A stretch of 64,000 nt of DNA from Dryocola sp. LX212 (GTDB lineage Bacteria > Pseudomonadota > Gammaproteobacteria > Enterobacterales > Enterobacteriaceae). The DNA is taken from positions 2,852,001-2,916,000 of the forward strand of contig CP167917.1 of NCBI GenBank assembly GCA_041504365.1, written 5' to 3'. Below are positions 55,891 through 64,000 of this stretch, one piece after another. Both the position numbers and the translations under genes were made by a program. The notes below the pieces were generated by a model, which saw only the letters and a list, made by a program, of their open reading frames with translations, did not search any database and was not told the DNA's origin. Numbering within the stretch: position 1 is the stretch's first letter; each line of letters starts with the position of its first letter.

Positions 55891-55901
55891 GGAGAAATGA
55901 G

Positions 55902-57089
55902 ATGAAACAGGCAAATGATATTGTCGTTGTCAGCGGTGTCCGCACCGCTATCGGCACATTTAATGGCAGCTTCAGAGAGACGCATCAACATGACCTCGGG
56001 GCTGCGGTGATCCGTGAAGCGGTCAACCGTGCAGGCATTTCACCTGAGAGCGTGAGTGAAGTGGTCGTCGGTAACGTTGGGCAGATCGCTGAAAGCGGTT
56101 TTATTGCCCGGGTATGTCAGCTAAGGGCGGGTTTACCCAACCAAACCACGGCTTACTCGGTTAACCGCCAGTGTGGCTCAGGGCTACAGGCTATTGCCAG
56201 CGCGATGCTGTCGCTGCAAACCGGACATTCAGACATCGCCGTCGCCTGCGGAACGGAAAACATGACGCAGCTTCCCTACTACCTGCGCCAGGCGCGGTCC
56301 GGCTACCGCATGGGAAACGGGGAGCTTGAAGATGGGCTGATATCTATTCTGACCTGGCCGGAAGGCCCCTGGCACAACGGCATGACGGCGGAAAATGTTG
56401 CCGAGCGGTTCAATATTTCTCGCGAAGCGATGGATGAGTTTGCATGGAGCAGCCAACAGAAGGCATTGCATGCCATTGCCAGCGGGTATTTTGAGTCGCA
56501 AATCCTGCCGCTTGCCGTTCCTGATGGCAAAAAGAGCCAGCGCTTATTCTCAGTAGATGAGCACCCAAGGGAGACTTCCCCGCAGAAACTTAGCACCCTG
56601 CGAGCCGTATTTAAAGAAGGTGGAAAAGTCACCGCAGCAAACTCGTCCGGCATTAATGACGGGGCAGCGGCGTTGGTTTTAATGACCAGAAAGCAAGCCG
56701 ATTTACAAGGTCTGAAACCGCACATGTCCATTCGCGGGTGGGCCGTTGCGGGATGTGAGGCTGAAATTATGGGATTCGGCCCTGCTCCTGCGACCCGCCT
56801 GCTTATGGCGCGCCTGGGGATGAATATTCAGGCTGTGGATTTGATTGAACTGAACGAAGCCTTCGCCGCCCAGGCGCTGGCAGTTATGCAGGATCTGCAC
56901 CTCGATCCCGCGCGTGTCAATGTCAACGGCGGAGCGATCGCCTTAGGACATCCGGTTGGGGCCAGTGGTGCCATTCTGCCGGTGAAACTGATGTATGAAA
57001 TGGAAAGAACCGGTGCACAGACAGGGCTTGCCACACTTTGTATCGGTGGCGGACAAGGCATTTCAATGCTGTTTGAACGAGAAGCGTAG
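55902..57089 (+). CDS. Thiolase (acetyl-CoA acyltransferase family)
   Basis: 395 residues with the full thiolase set: nucleophile Cys91 (VNRQCGSG), His350 ([14 protein letters not shown]) and Cys380 (LCIGGGQG). Closest in layout to degradative and biosynthetic acetoacetyl-CoA thiolases. In this operon it should cleave a 3-ketoacyl-CoA to acetyl-CoA and a shorter CoA ester. Several substrate-loop segments ([20 protein letters not shown]) differ from PhaA/AtoB as I know them, which could fit a polar substrate. GGAG lies before the ATG. Confidence 0.9.
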   Translation: MKQANDIVVVSGVRTAIGTFNGSFRETHQHDLGAAVIREAVNRAGISPESVSEVVVGNVGQIAESGFIARVCQLRAGLPNQTTAYSVNRQCGSGLQAIASAMLSLQTGHSDIAVACGTENMTQLPYYLRQARSGYRMGNGELEDGLISILTWPEGPWHNGMTAENVAERFNISREAMDEFAWSSQQKALHAIASGYFESQILPLAVPDGKKSQRLFSVDEHPRETSPQKLSTLRAVFKEGGKVTAANSSGINDGAAALVLMTRKQADLQGLKPHMSIRGWAVAGCEAEIMGFGPAPATRLLMARLGMNIQAVDLIELNEAFAAQALAVMQDLHLDPARVNVNGGAIALGHPVGASGAILPVKLMYEMERTGAQTGLATLCIGGGQGISMLFEREA

Positions 57090-57094
57090 CGGGT

Positions 57095-57117
57095 GGCCCG
57101 ATGTGGGGCATCGGGCC
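57095..57117 (+). terminator. Strong hairpin between thiolase and MFS genes
   Basis: 9-bp perfect stem GGCCCGATG/CATCGGGCC with a 5-base loop, directly after the thiolase stop. There is no U-tract. It may protect the upstream mRNA or reduce read-through to the transporter. Confidence 0.55.
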
Positions 57118-57214
57118 AGTGTTATGACGTTCAAGACTCAATGCATGAGGCGCACAACAGGGAATATCACACTCGCTGTGTGCTTCTGACCGCGATAACA
57201 GGAGAATAGTAACG

Positions 57215-58549
57215 ATGTCCCAGCTAAATGAAAAGCTCACAGCTACAGGGCATGAACAAAATGCCAATAAAAAGATTTATCGTCATTTGATGCCGCTACT
57301 GATCATCGCTTACATCATCAGTTTTATTGATCGCACGAATATTGGTATGGCCAAAGCGACAATGTCCGTTGACCTTGGCCTTTCGGCCACCGCTTTTGGC
57401 CTGGGAGCAGGGCTATTTTTCTTAACCTATGCCGTACTGGAAATCCCGAGTAATCTCTTTTTGGTCAAAATAGGTGCTCGTCGCTGGATTGCCCGTATCA
57501 TGCTGACCTGGGGTGTCATTTCATGTGCCATGGCATTTGTTACCGGGCCCTGGTCGTTCTATGCCATGCGTTTGCTGCTTGGCGCCGCAGAAGCCGGATT
57601 GTACCCAGGCATCATTTACTATATGACGCTGTGGTATGGCCGTGAAGAGCGGGCAAAAGCAACGGGACTCTTCCTGCTGGGCGTCTGCTTTGCCAATATT
57701 ATCGGCGCACCGCTGGGCGGACTGCTGCTTAATATGCACGGCGTGCTGGGATGGGCTGGCTGGCAATGGATGTTCTTTATTGAAGGTCTGCCTGCCCTGG
57801 TACTGGCGGTTATTGTCTGGAAGAAACTACCGGATAAACCTGCGGATGCACCCTGGTTAACGCCGGATGAAGTCGCGGCAGTAGAAGAAAAACTGGCTCG
57901 TGAGCAGCGTGAAGCACCCCATACTGACAGCCATTTCTCATTAAAATCAGCCTTTGCAATCCCTGTATTTTTGCTGCTGATTGGCATTTATTTCACCCAT
58001 CAGTTTTCAGTTTATGGTCTGAGTTACTTCTTGCCTGGTATTGTCGGAAGCTGGGGAGATTTAACCCCGATTCAGGTTGGACTGATCACCGCTGTACCCT
58101 GGATTTCCGCAGCGCTGGGGGGCATCATTCTTCCCCGCTTTGCTCGGGCTGAATCCAGCTCACGCAAGCTGCTCACCGCAGGTTATCTGATTATGGCCTT
58201 CGGCATGGCGCTCGGTGCCAGCGGAAGCCCGCTCACGGCTCTCGCAGGATTTTGTATCGCCGCTTTTATGTTCTTCGCCGTTCAGTCCGTTATCTTCAGT
58301 TGGCTGCCCAATATCATGAGCGGGAAACTGCTGGCCGGAAGTTTTGGCCTGCTGAACTGCCTGGGTCTGTGTGGTGGTTTCCTGGGACCCTTTATTCTTG
58401 GAAGCTTCGAAGACCGCACGGGGTTAGCCGCTTCAGGATTGTGGTTTGCGGTTGGTCTGTTGGTAGTCGGTGCGGTACTTTCGCTTTTCATTCGAGGCAC
58501 CAGACCACCCGAAATGCCCCCCTCTTCGGTACGACAAAGCTCACGTTAA
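57215..58549 (+). CDS. MFS transporter, anion:cation symporter family
   Basis: 444 residues, 12 predicted helices. The family pattern IDRTNIGMAKATMSVDLGLS at the first loop and the ACS-type segment RMLLGAAEAGLYPGIIYY-like RLLLGAAEAGLYPGIIYYMT mark it as a relative of hexuronate, tartrate and phthalate importers. It should bring in an organic anion together with protons. It is the only transporter in the cluster and therefore the likely importer of its acid substrate. AGGAGAA precedes the ATG. Confidence 0.9.
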   Translation: MSQLNEKLTATGHEQNANKKIYRHLMPLLIIAYIISFIDRTNIGMAKATMSVDLGLSATAFGLGAGLFFLTYAVLEIPSNLFLVKIGARRWIARIMLTWGVISCAMAFVTGPWSFYAMRLLLGAAEAGLYPGIIYYMTLWYGREERAKATGLFLLGVCFANIIGAPLGGLLLNMHGVLGWAGWQWMFFIEGLPALVLAVIVWKKLPDKPADAPWLTPDEVAAVEEKLAREQREAPHTDSHFSLKSAFAIPVFLLLIGIYFTHQFSVYGLSYFLPGIVGSWGDLTPIQVGLITAVPWISAALGGIILPRFARAESSSRKLLTAGYLIMAFGMALGASGSPLTALAGFCIAAFMFFAVQSVIFSWLPNIMSGKLLAGSFGLLNCLGLCGGFLGPFILGSFEDRTGLAASGLWFAVGLLVVGAVLSLFIRGTRPPEMPPSSVRQSSR

Positions 58550-58560
58550 CCTTCTTTTTT

Positions 58561-58582
58561 CGGCCAGCGAAACAGCTGGCCG
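58561..58582 (+). terminator. Hairpin between MFS and glycerate kinase genes
   Basis: 8-bp perfect stem CGGCCAGC/GCTGGCCG with loop GAAACA, 12 bases after the transporter stop. No U-tract follows, so it is more likely an mRNA processing or stabilising element than a full terminator. Confidence 0.5.
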
Positions 58583-58620
58583 GTAACGACCTATAACGAA
58601 TAATTGAGAAGACAGTTAAA

Positions 58621-59811
58621 ATGAAGATTATTATCGCACTGGACTCGTTTAAGGGAAGCTGTAGCGCCCACGCCGCATGTGCCGCGGTCGCCAGAGGCAT
58701 TCGCCGGGTATGTCCCGATGCCGAACTGGTTGAACTGCCGCTTTCAGACGGTGGGGAAGGATTGATCGCCACGTTATCCGACAGTGCCCCATTACGCCAC
58801 GCAAGCAAACTTAGCTGCACATGTACTGGTCCTTATGGCGGCACCACCGAGGCCAGCTATTTATTACTGCCCGGTGGACGTGCAGTGCTTGAGATGGCGC
58901 AGAGTTGTGGACTGGAGCTAACTCCCCCCGCCCGGCGGGATGTGCGCTACGCCAGCAGCTATGGACTGGGCGAACAGGTCAAATCAGCATTGGATGCCGG
59001 AGCCTGTGACATTGTCATTGGTCTGGGAGGAAGCGCAACGAACGATGGCGGCCTGGGGTTTGCACAAGCTTTAGGGGCAACGTTCTGGTTGCAAGATGGA
59101 TCGCTACTCAGCCGTCCTGGTTGTGCCGACGATCTGGCCCGCCTGGATCGCGTGGATATCTCAACGCTGGATGCTCGCCTGCAGAATGTTCACATAACGG
59201 CTTCCTGTGATGTCACCAATCCTTTACTCGGTGAACGAGGGGCAACATGGGTGTATGGCCCACAGAAAGGCGCCACGAAAACTACGCTGGCTGAACTCGA
59301 AGCAGGTATGGCACATTATGCTCGCCTGATGACACAAGCGACAGGCAAGAATGTTGCCCCTCAGGCTGGAGCGGGTGCTGCTGGTGGAATGGGAGCGGCG
59401 CTTCTCTGGTATTGTGACGCAACGTTGTCGCCGGGTATAGAGCTGGTCATGGACCTGCTGGATACACGTAAACATCTTCAGGAGGCCACTCTGGTGCTGG
59501 TAGGTGAAGGACGAATGGACAGCCAGAGTGCCTGGGGGAAAGCGCCTGTAGGTATGGCGACACGCGCCGCCGAGTACCAGCTTCCGGTCATCGCACTTTG
59601 TGGCGGACGCGATGACAGCAGCCGTCTACTGTATGAACATGCAATTACGGCAATGTGGTCACTGTGCCCGCGCCCGATGTCCCTCGAAGAAGCGATGAGT
59701 AACAGCGAAAACCTTCTGGCGGATACCGCAGAGAATACCCTCCGCACCTTTTTAGCCGGTATGTTAAGCCGTACGCTGCCGATTTATTCTAATAACCGAC
59801 AACCAGGTTAG
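58621..59811 (+). CDS. Glycerate kinase (GlxK/GarK family)
   Basis: 396 residues (E. coli GlxK and GarK are about 380). It phosphorylates D-glycerate to 2-phosphoglycerate. Family signatures are IALDSFKGSCSA (5-16), LSDGGEGLI (41-49), GLGGSATNDGGLGF near 140, GAGAAGGMGAAL near 255 and LVGEGRMDSQSAWGKAP near 295. No glucarate or allantoin genes are nearby, so its presence in this cluster points to glycerate as a pathway product. The last codon is 3 bases from the regulator start. Confidence 0.93.
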   Translation: MKIIIALDSFKGSCSAHAACAAVARGIRRVCPDAELVELPLSDGGEGLIATLSDSAPLRHASKLSCTCTGPYGGTTEASYLLLPGGRAVLEMAQSCGLELTPPARRDVRYASSYGLGEQVKSALDAGACDIVIGLGGSATNDGGLGFAQALGATFWLQDGSLLSRPGCADDLARLDRVDISTLDARLQNVHITASCDVTNPLLGERGATWVYGPQKGATKTTLAELEAGMAHYARLMTQATGKNVAPQAGAGAAGGMGAALLWYCDATLSPGIELVMDLLDTRKHLQEATLVLVGEGRMDSQSAWGKAPVGMATRAAEYQLPVIALCGGRDDSSRLLYEHAITAMWSLCPRPMSLEEAMSNSENLLADTAENTLRTFLAGMLSRTLPIYSNNRQPG

Positions 59812-59814
59812 TGC

Positions 59815-60966
59815 ATGCTAATTACTCCCGAACTTGCCAATGAAATTGTAACCAGAGCCATGGCGATTATTCATCACAATGTGAACGTCATTGACCACAG
59901 GGGCGTCATTATCGCCTCTGGGGAACACTCGCGCATAGGGACACGACATACGATAGCGCAACAGGTTATTCGCACCGGGAAACGAATTTCCATACACCCG
60001 GCCAGTGAAGCCGCTAACTATGAAAATGTACAGCCCGGCATCAATCACCCCGTTATGGCTGACGATCAGGTTGTCATGGTGATCGGTGTTAGCGGCGATC
60101 CCCCTGCCATCAACCGCTATGCCGAGTTGGCTATTCTCACCGCTGAACTCCTGGTGCGTCAGGCGCTTGAAATCAGAGATGTAAACTGGCAGCAGCGCCT
60201 GCGGGATACTCTGTTTGTACAATATATTCAGGACGGTGATACGCCCTCCGGCCAGCAAGCCCTGCAGCGGCTGAGTGGCCTCGGTTTCCACCTCGATCGG
60301 CCACTGGTACCGATAGTGGTGCAGATATCCCACCATCACCACACCAATGTACTGGCCGGATTGTTAGGGGATTTATCTCGCTTAAACGATATACAGGACG
60401 TCATTATCTTAGGCAGCCATGAAATTCTGCTTCTCGGTTCGATGAAAAGGGAGACCACCAGGCACATCGACAGCGTTAACTTTTCACTGAGCAGTCATCT
60501 CAGTCATTATCACATCGGTGTTGGCGTTAAAGCAGAGAGTGCCTGCGGCATCCGCGAAGCCATACAACTGGCTCGGGCGGTAATTGATGTGGGCCAGCAG
60601 GTGCAGCCTCAGCAGCAAATTTATCATTTCCGGGACATGGCGATGTTCTGCCTGTTTAGCGTGCTGAAAAATAGCTATATGTACAACTTTTTTAATAATA
60701 ACGTTAACCGAATACTCAGGCATGACCAGGGGAGCGTATTACTCGATACGCTGGAGGTTTTTATTCTCAACAACGGTGAACCGGGAAAAGCCGCCCGTCA
60801 GCTCGGTGTTCACCGCAACACGCTTACCTACCGCCTTAATCAAATCAAAAAAAAACTACAGCTGGACCCTTTCTCTTTTGCCGATTTGGTACAACTTTCT
60901 GTCTCTGTGCATTGTTACCGTCATAGTCATCCTCGTCCTAACGAATGGATGGATTCGGTAGTCTGA
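59815..60966 (+). CDS. CdaR-family transcriptional regulator
   Basis: 383 residues, close to E. coli CdaR (385). The N-terminal sugar-diacid recognition domain starts LITPELANEIVTRAMAIIHH with NVNVIDHRGVIIASGE. The C-terminal PucR-type HTH contains ARQLGVHRNTLTYRLNQIKK. E. coli CdaR activates glucarate, galactarate and glycerate genes, apparently in response to glycerate. Here it ends the catabolic cluster and probably activates it; a glycerate-type effector would fit the pathway. Confidence 0.9.
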   Translation: MLITPELANEIVTRAMAIIHHNVNVIDHRGVIIASGEHSRIGTRHTIAQQVIRTGKRISIHPASEAANYENVQPGINHPVMADDQVVMVIGVSGDPPAINRYAELAILTAELLVRQALEIRDVNWQQRLRDTLFVQYIQDGDTPSGQQALQRLSGLGFHLDRPLVPIVVQISHHHHTNVLAGLLGDLSRLNDIQDVIILGSHEILLLGSMKRETTRHIDSVNFSLSSHLSHYHIGVGVKAESACGIREAIQLARAVIDVGQQVQPQQQIYHFRDMAMFCLFSVLKNSYMYNFFNNNVNRILRHDQGSVLLDTLEVFILNNGEPGKAARQLGVHRNTLTYRLNQIKKKLQLDPFSFADLVQLSVSVHCYRHSHPRPNEWMDSVV

Positions 60967-61058
60967 TGACAGTCCTGTTATGTTCGGCCCCCGATCTAAT
61001 TGATCGTGAGATGACGCTGCGCTTTCCGGTTTGCCACCAGCGTCATCCACCTGGGCAA

Positions 61059-61712
61059 TTAAATTTCGGTCAGAATTTCGCTGAAATCGAGACGGGACTT
61101 AGGCAGCGCAGCGTTATAATCTTCCACGCTGCGGTAGCCGATTGGCACGATCACCAGGCTGGTATAGCCCTTCTCACGCAGGCCAAACTCTTCATCAAGA
61201 ATTCGGGCGTCAAAGCCTTCAATCGGCACGGCGTCGATATTCAGCGCTGAAACACCCAGCAAGAAATTACCGACGTTAAGATATACCTGTTTCTCCATCC
61301 AGTGCTGCGCATCTTTCAAATCAAACCGATGCATGTTCACGAAGTATGAGCGACCTTTATGCTGTCCTTCCATGGCCTGCTGGCTGGCAAAACGTCCGTC
61401 CGCATTCTCTTTTTCCAGCAGCGTTTGCAGATGTGTTTCGTCAATCGCTGTCTTCGCACAGAACACCACGACGTGAGAGGCGTCCAGAACTTTACGTTCG
61501 TTAAATACGTAGAAGCCCGAGGTTGCCTTCGCAATGCGCGCTTTCGCTTCGTCGCTGCTTGCCAGAATAAAGTGCCACGGCTGGGAGTTAGTGCTGGACG
61601 GGCTAAGGCGCAGCAAATCTTTTACTTTGGCAATGTCCTCTGCGCTGATTTTTTTGGCCGCGTCGAACGCTTTGGTTGAGTAACGTGAAGACGCTGCATC
61701 AATAATATTCAT
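61059..61712 (-). CDS. nfsB: Oxygen-insensitive NAD(P)H nitroreductase, NfsB family
   Basis: 217 residues, exactly the NfsB length. An FMN enzyme that reduces nitroaromatics and quinones by two electrons. Family segments are [12 protein letters not shown] (10-21), [16 protein letters not shown] (33-48), [18 protein letters not shown] and [21 protein letters not shown]. Its place here, divergent from a LysR gene, differs from the usual nfsB locus, so it could be a paralogue. Confidence 0.85.
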   Translation of the reverse strand: MNIIDAASSRYSTKAFDAAKKISAEDIAKVKDLLRLSPSSTNSQPWHFILASSDEAKARIAKATSGFYVFNERKVLDASHVVVFCAKTAIDETHLQTLLEKENADGRFASQQAMEGQHKGRSYFVNMHRFDLKDAQHWMEKQVYLNVGNFLLGVSALNIDAVPIEGFDARILDEEFGLREKGYTSLVIVPIGYRSVEDYNAALPKSRLDFSEILTEI

Positions 61713-61841
61713 GATTATTCCCTGAGTTAGTTAACATGGTCGCATAACGGTTTACGACCGGAGCCATGTGAGTATGTTACCAGGCGCCGCGCTTTCGAGA
61801 AACACACCTATAAAAACAACACTTATCCTCGGGGAGTGAAA

Positions 61842-62753
61842 ATGCTCAGGCTGGAAGATCTTTCTTTATTCGTCAGGGCGAGCGCCTTAAACAGTTTCAG
61901 CGACACGGCGCGCGAGGCGGGCCTGCAGCCCGCGCAGGTCAGCACCGCCATTAAGCGGCTGGAGAAAATCCTCAACGTTCGGCTTTTTGCCCGCTCCACC
62001 CGCAGCCTGCGGATGACGCCGGAAGGCGAGAACTGGCTGCCCTATGCCATTCAGGCGCTACAGGCGCTCGAGGCGGGTATGGAACAAATTCAGCCGGCGA
62101 ACGATGAAGTACGGGGCGTGCTGCAAATCGCCGTGCCTTCGGATCTGGGCCGCAACATTATGCTGACGGTGTTTCAGGAGTTTCGCCGCCAGCATCCCGC
62201 GCTGCAGCTGAAGATTCTGTTTTCCGATCAAATCGCCGACGTGTTTAAAGATCCTGTGGATATCGCCTTTCGCTACGGCATCAACGATGACGCGTCGTTC
62301 ATCGCCCTCCCCCTCGCCCCCACTAATCGCCGCGTGATAGTGGCATCGCCTGGTTACATCGAACGCTTTGGGGAACCTAATAAGATTGCCGACTTAGCCC
62401 ATCACAACGCGCTGACTTATTTACTGAAGGGCAGGGTTTTCGACAAGTGGACGTTTACCCAGGATGGCAACGTGCACCATGTCGCCGTGAAAGGTTCGAT
62501 GATGAGCGATGACGCCGAAGTTATCCGCCGCCTGGCTATTCGCGGCGAGGGCATTGCGTTTAAATCTTGGCTGGACGTAAGCGAGGATGTTGCCGCAGGA
62601 AGGCTGAAAGTGCTGCTTGAGCAGTATCACGGCGACGCGGTGCCGCTAAGCCTGATCTGTCCGCACCGCAAACAGCTCTCTGCAACGGTGCGGCTGCTGC
62701 ATGAAGCGGTAAAGCAGCGCTGTGACGCACTGCTCGAAGGTTTACCGCACTAA
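61842..62753 (+). CDS. LysR-type transcriptional regulator
   Basis: 303 residues from the ATG at 61842, preceded by CGGGGAG; a GTG at 61836 is the alternative. HTH is at about 17-40 (NSFSDTAREAGLQPAQVSTA), followed by the effector domain (VRGVLQIAVPSDLGRNIML). It lies divergent from the nitroreductase with a 129-base gap, a layout that usually means it controls that gene. The effector is unknown. Confidence 0.9.
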   Translation: MLRLEDLSLFVRASALNSFSDTAREAGLQPAQVSTAIKRLEKILNVRLFARSTRSLRMTPEGENWLPYAIQALQALEAGMEQIQPANDEVRGVLQIAVPSDLGRNIMLTVFQEFRRQHPALQLKILFSDQIADVFKDPVDIAFRYGINDDASFIALPLAPTNRRVIVASPGYIERFGEPNKIADLAHHNALTYLLKGRVFDKWTFTQDGNVHHVAVKGSMMSDDAEVIRRLAIRGEGIAFKSWLDVSEDVAAGRLKVLLEQYHGDAVPLSLICPHRKQLSATVRLLHEAVKQRCDALLEGLPH

Positions 62754-62757
62754 CGAA

Positions 62758-64000
62758 TCAGGCAGGCGGTAGCTCTGTCATCTTTTCGGTTTGCTGCTGC
62801 CTGATGCGAGGATATTTTTTCAGCCAGCGTCCGCTGATCATACGCCAGTAGAAGAACGCACCGCGTACGGCCCAGTCGAAGAACATGCCCAGCCAGACAC
62901 CCACCACGCCCATGCCCAGCACAATCCCCAGCGTATAACCCGCCACCACGCGGCAGCCCCACATGCCGAGCATGGATACCCACATGGCAAAACGGGCGTC
63001 ACGCGCGCCCTTAAGACCAGCGGGCAGCACCCAGGAAGCGGCCCAGATCGGCATAAACGCGGCGTTAAGCCAGATAAGCACCTTCACAACTTCTTTGACG
63101 TCATCTTCATGCGTGTAGAACGAGGCGAACAGCCCGGCAAACGGCGCGGTGCCCCAGGCGATAATCGTCAGGCCTATGGTAGAGAGCCAGAACACGTGCC
63201 GCAGCTGCCGCTCTGCCTGGCCAATCTGACCTTTACCCAGCCGCCTGCCGACAATAATCGTCGAGGCTGAGCCGAGGGCGTTGCCCGGCAGGTTAATCAG
63301 AGAGGCAATCGAGAAGGCGATAAAATTACCCGCGATAACGTTAGTGCCCATCCCGGCCACGAACATCTGCGTCAGCAGCTTCCCGCCGTTGAATAACACG
63401 GATTCAATGCTGGCCGGAATACCAATGCCGAGCACTTCCCAAAGGATATTGAGCTTGAGGGGCGTGAAGTAGCTTTTCAGCGAGATGCGCAGCGCCGGGT
63501 TAAAGCCAATCATCAGCACGTAGATAATCCCTATCGCGCCAATGTAGCGGGAGATGGTCAGCCCCAGCCCTGCGCCGACAAACCCCATCCCCTGCCAGCC
63601 GAACAGGCCGTAGATCAACACGCTGCTGATCATAATGTTGAGGATATTCATGCCGCCGTTAATCAGCAGGGGGATTTTGGTGTTGCCCGCCCCGCGCAGC
63701 GCGCCGCTGCCGATAAGCGCAATGGCCGCCGCCGGATAGCTCCACACCGTGGTTTGCAGATAGGAGAGCGCCAGCGCTTTAACCTCCGGCGTCGCATCCC
63801 CAGCAATAACGTTAATAATGGCGTTGCCGGCAAGGTGAATGCCGATGGCCAGCAGAACGGCGATAATCGTCATCAGCACAAGCGATTGCCGTGCAGCCGC
63901 CCGCGCCCGTTTAGGATCGAGCTTGCCGAGGCTGAATGCCACCACGACCGTCGTACCAAGATCCACCGCGGCGAAGAAAGCCATGATCACCATGTTGAAG
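62758..64000 (-). CDS. yeeO: MATE family efflux transporter, 5' end outside window
   Basis: The C-terminal 413 or so residues of a multidrug and toxin extrusion protein; the frame runs past the window edge. Ten or more helices and MATE patterns such as GSGALRGAGNTKIPL, GIPASIESVLFNGGKL and INLPGNALGSASTIIVGRRLG are visible. It matches E. coli YeeO in sequence character and in its place near the asn tRNAs. YeeO is reported to export FMN/FAD and dipeptides. It converges with the LysR gene (4-base gap). Confidence 0.88.
   Translation of the reverse strand, partial: FNMVIMAFFAAVDLGTTVVVAFSLGKLDPKRARAAARQSLVLMTIIAVLLAIGIHLAGNAIINVIAGDATPEVKALALSYLQTTVWSYPAAAIALIGSGALRGAGNTKIPLLINGGMNILNIMISSVLIYGLFGWQGMGFVGAGLGLTISRYIGAIGIIYVLMIGFNPALRISLKSYFTPLKLNILWEVLGIGIPASIESVLFNGGKLLTQMFVAGMGTNVIAGNFIAFSIASLINLPGNALGSASTIIVGRRLGKGQIGQAERQLRHVFWLSTIGLTIIAWGTAPFAGLFASFYTHEDDVKEVVKVLIWLNAAFMPIWAASWVLPAGLKGARDARFAMWVSMLGMWGCRVVAGYTLGIVLGMGVVGVWLGMFFDWAVRGAFFYWRMISGRWLKKYPRIRQQQTEKMTELPPA

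Noticed and set aside
51672..60966. Catabolic cluster as a site-specific island at tRNA-Asn copy 3
   Set aside because: No integrase, no repeat of the tRNA 3' end beyond the cluster, and base composition like the backbone.

Overview
The window is a chromosomal segment of a motile member of the Enterobacteriaceae, most like Enterobacter, Lelliottia, Kosakonia or Klebsiella aerogenes. The sequence alone does not settle the genus. The evidence is gene order: the E. coli 42-44 min backbone (glyW-cysT-leuZ, pgsA, uvrC, uvrY, sdiA, cystine uptake genes, fliAZ, fliCDST, amyA, fliE to fliR, rcsA, dsrB, dsrA, vsr-dcm, mtfA, tRNA-Asn, cbl-nac, ldtA, amn, yeeO) is kept almost intact. It also carries nac and scsABCD, which E. 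coli K-12 lacks in this form.

Layout. Bases 1-2011 are the integrase end of a prophage inserted at the 3' side of tRNA-Leu; the rest lies to the left of the window. Bases 2012-5560 hold three tRNAs, pgsA and the uvrY-uvrC pair. Bases 5561-10701 hold yecF, sdiA and the cystine/D-cysteine genes tcyJ-dcyD-tcyL-tcyN, which follow fliAZ. Bases 10787-17536 and 19990-31160 are the flagellar clusters (fliZ, fliA, fliC; fliDST; fliE; fliF to fliR) with amyA and yedD. An AT-rich interruption at about 18.1-19.99 kb carries an orphan LPS-core kinase gene of the waaY/rfaY type. Bases 31185-41406 carry rcsA with its RcsAB box, dsrB, yodD, the DsrA sRNA, yedP, dgcQ, an AraC-type regulator, yodC (59 codons), yedI, yedA, vsr, dcm and yedJ. 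Bases 41457-51789 carry mtfA and three near-identical tRNA-Asn cassettes, each with its own promoter and terminator. Between the cassettes lie cbl, nac (with a sigma-54 promoter and an NtrC site), scsABCD, ldtA and amn.

The most unusual region is 52008-60966, downstream of the third tRNA-Asn. Seven co-directional genes encode an acyl-CoA ligase, a CoA-transferase, a short-chain dehydrogenase, a thiolase, an MFS anion transporter, a glycerate kinase and a CdaR-type regulator. Together they fit an acyl-CoA route for a polyhydroxy 3-hydroxy acid. The best candidate is 2-deoxy-D-ribonate: activation to a CoA ester, oxidation at C3, thiolysis to acetyl-CoA plus glyceryl-CoA, CoA transfer that releases glycerate, and phosphorylation of glycerate. 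The window ends with an NfsB-type nitroreductase, a divergent LysR regulator and the 3' part of a MATE transporter gene (yeeO-like).

Other points: the WaaY-type protein has Ala where the kinase fold normally has its catalytic Asp; an 8-bp tandem repeat lies in the AT-rich interval; a perfect CRP palindrome precedes a small membrane protein gene; and Rho-independent terminators separate tcyJ, dcyD and tcyL.
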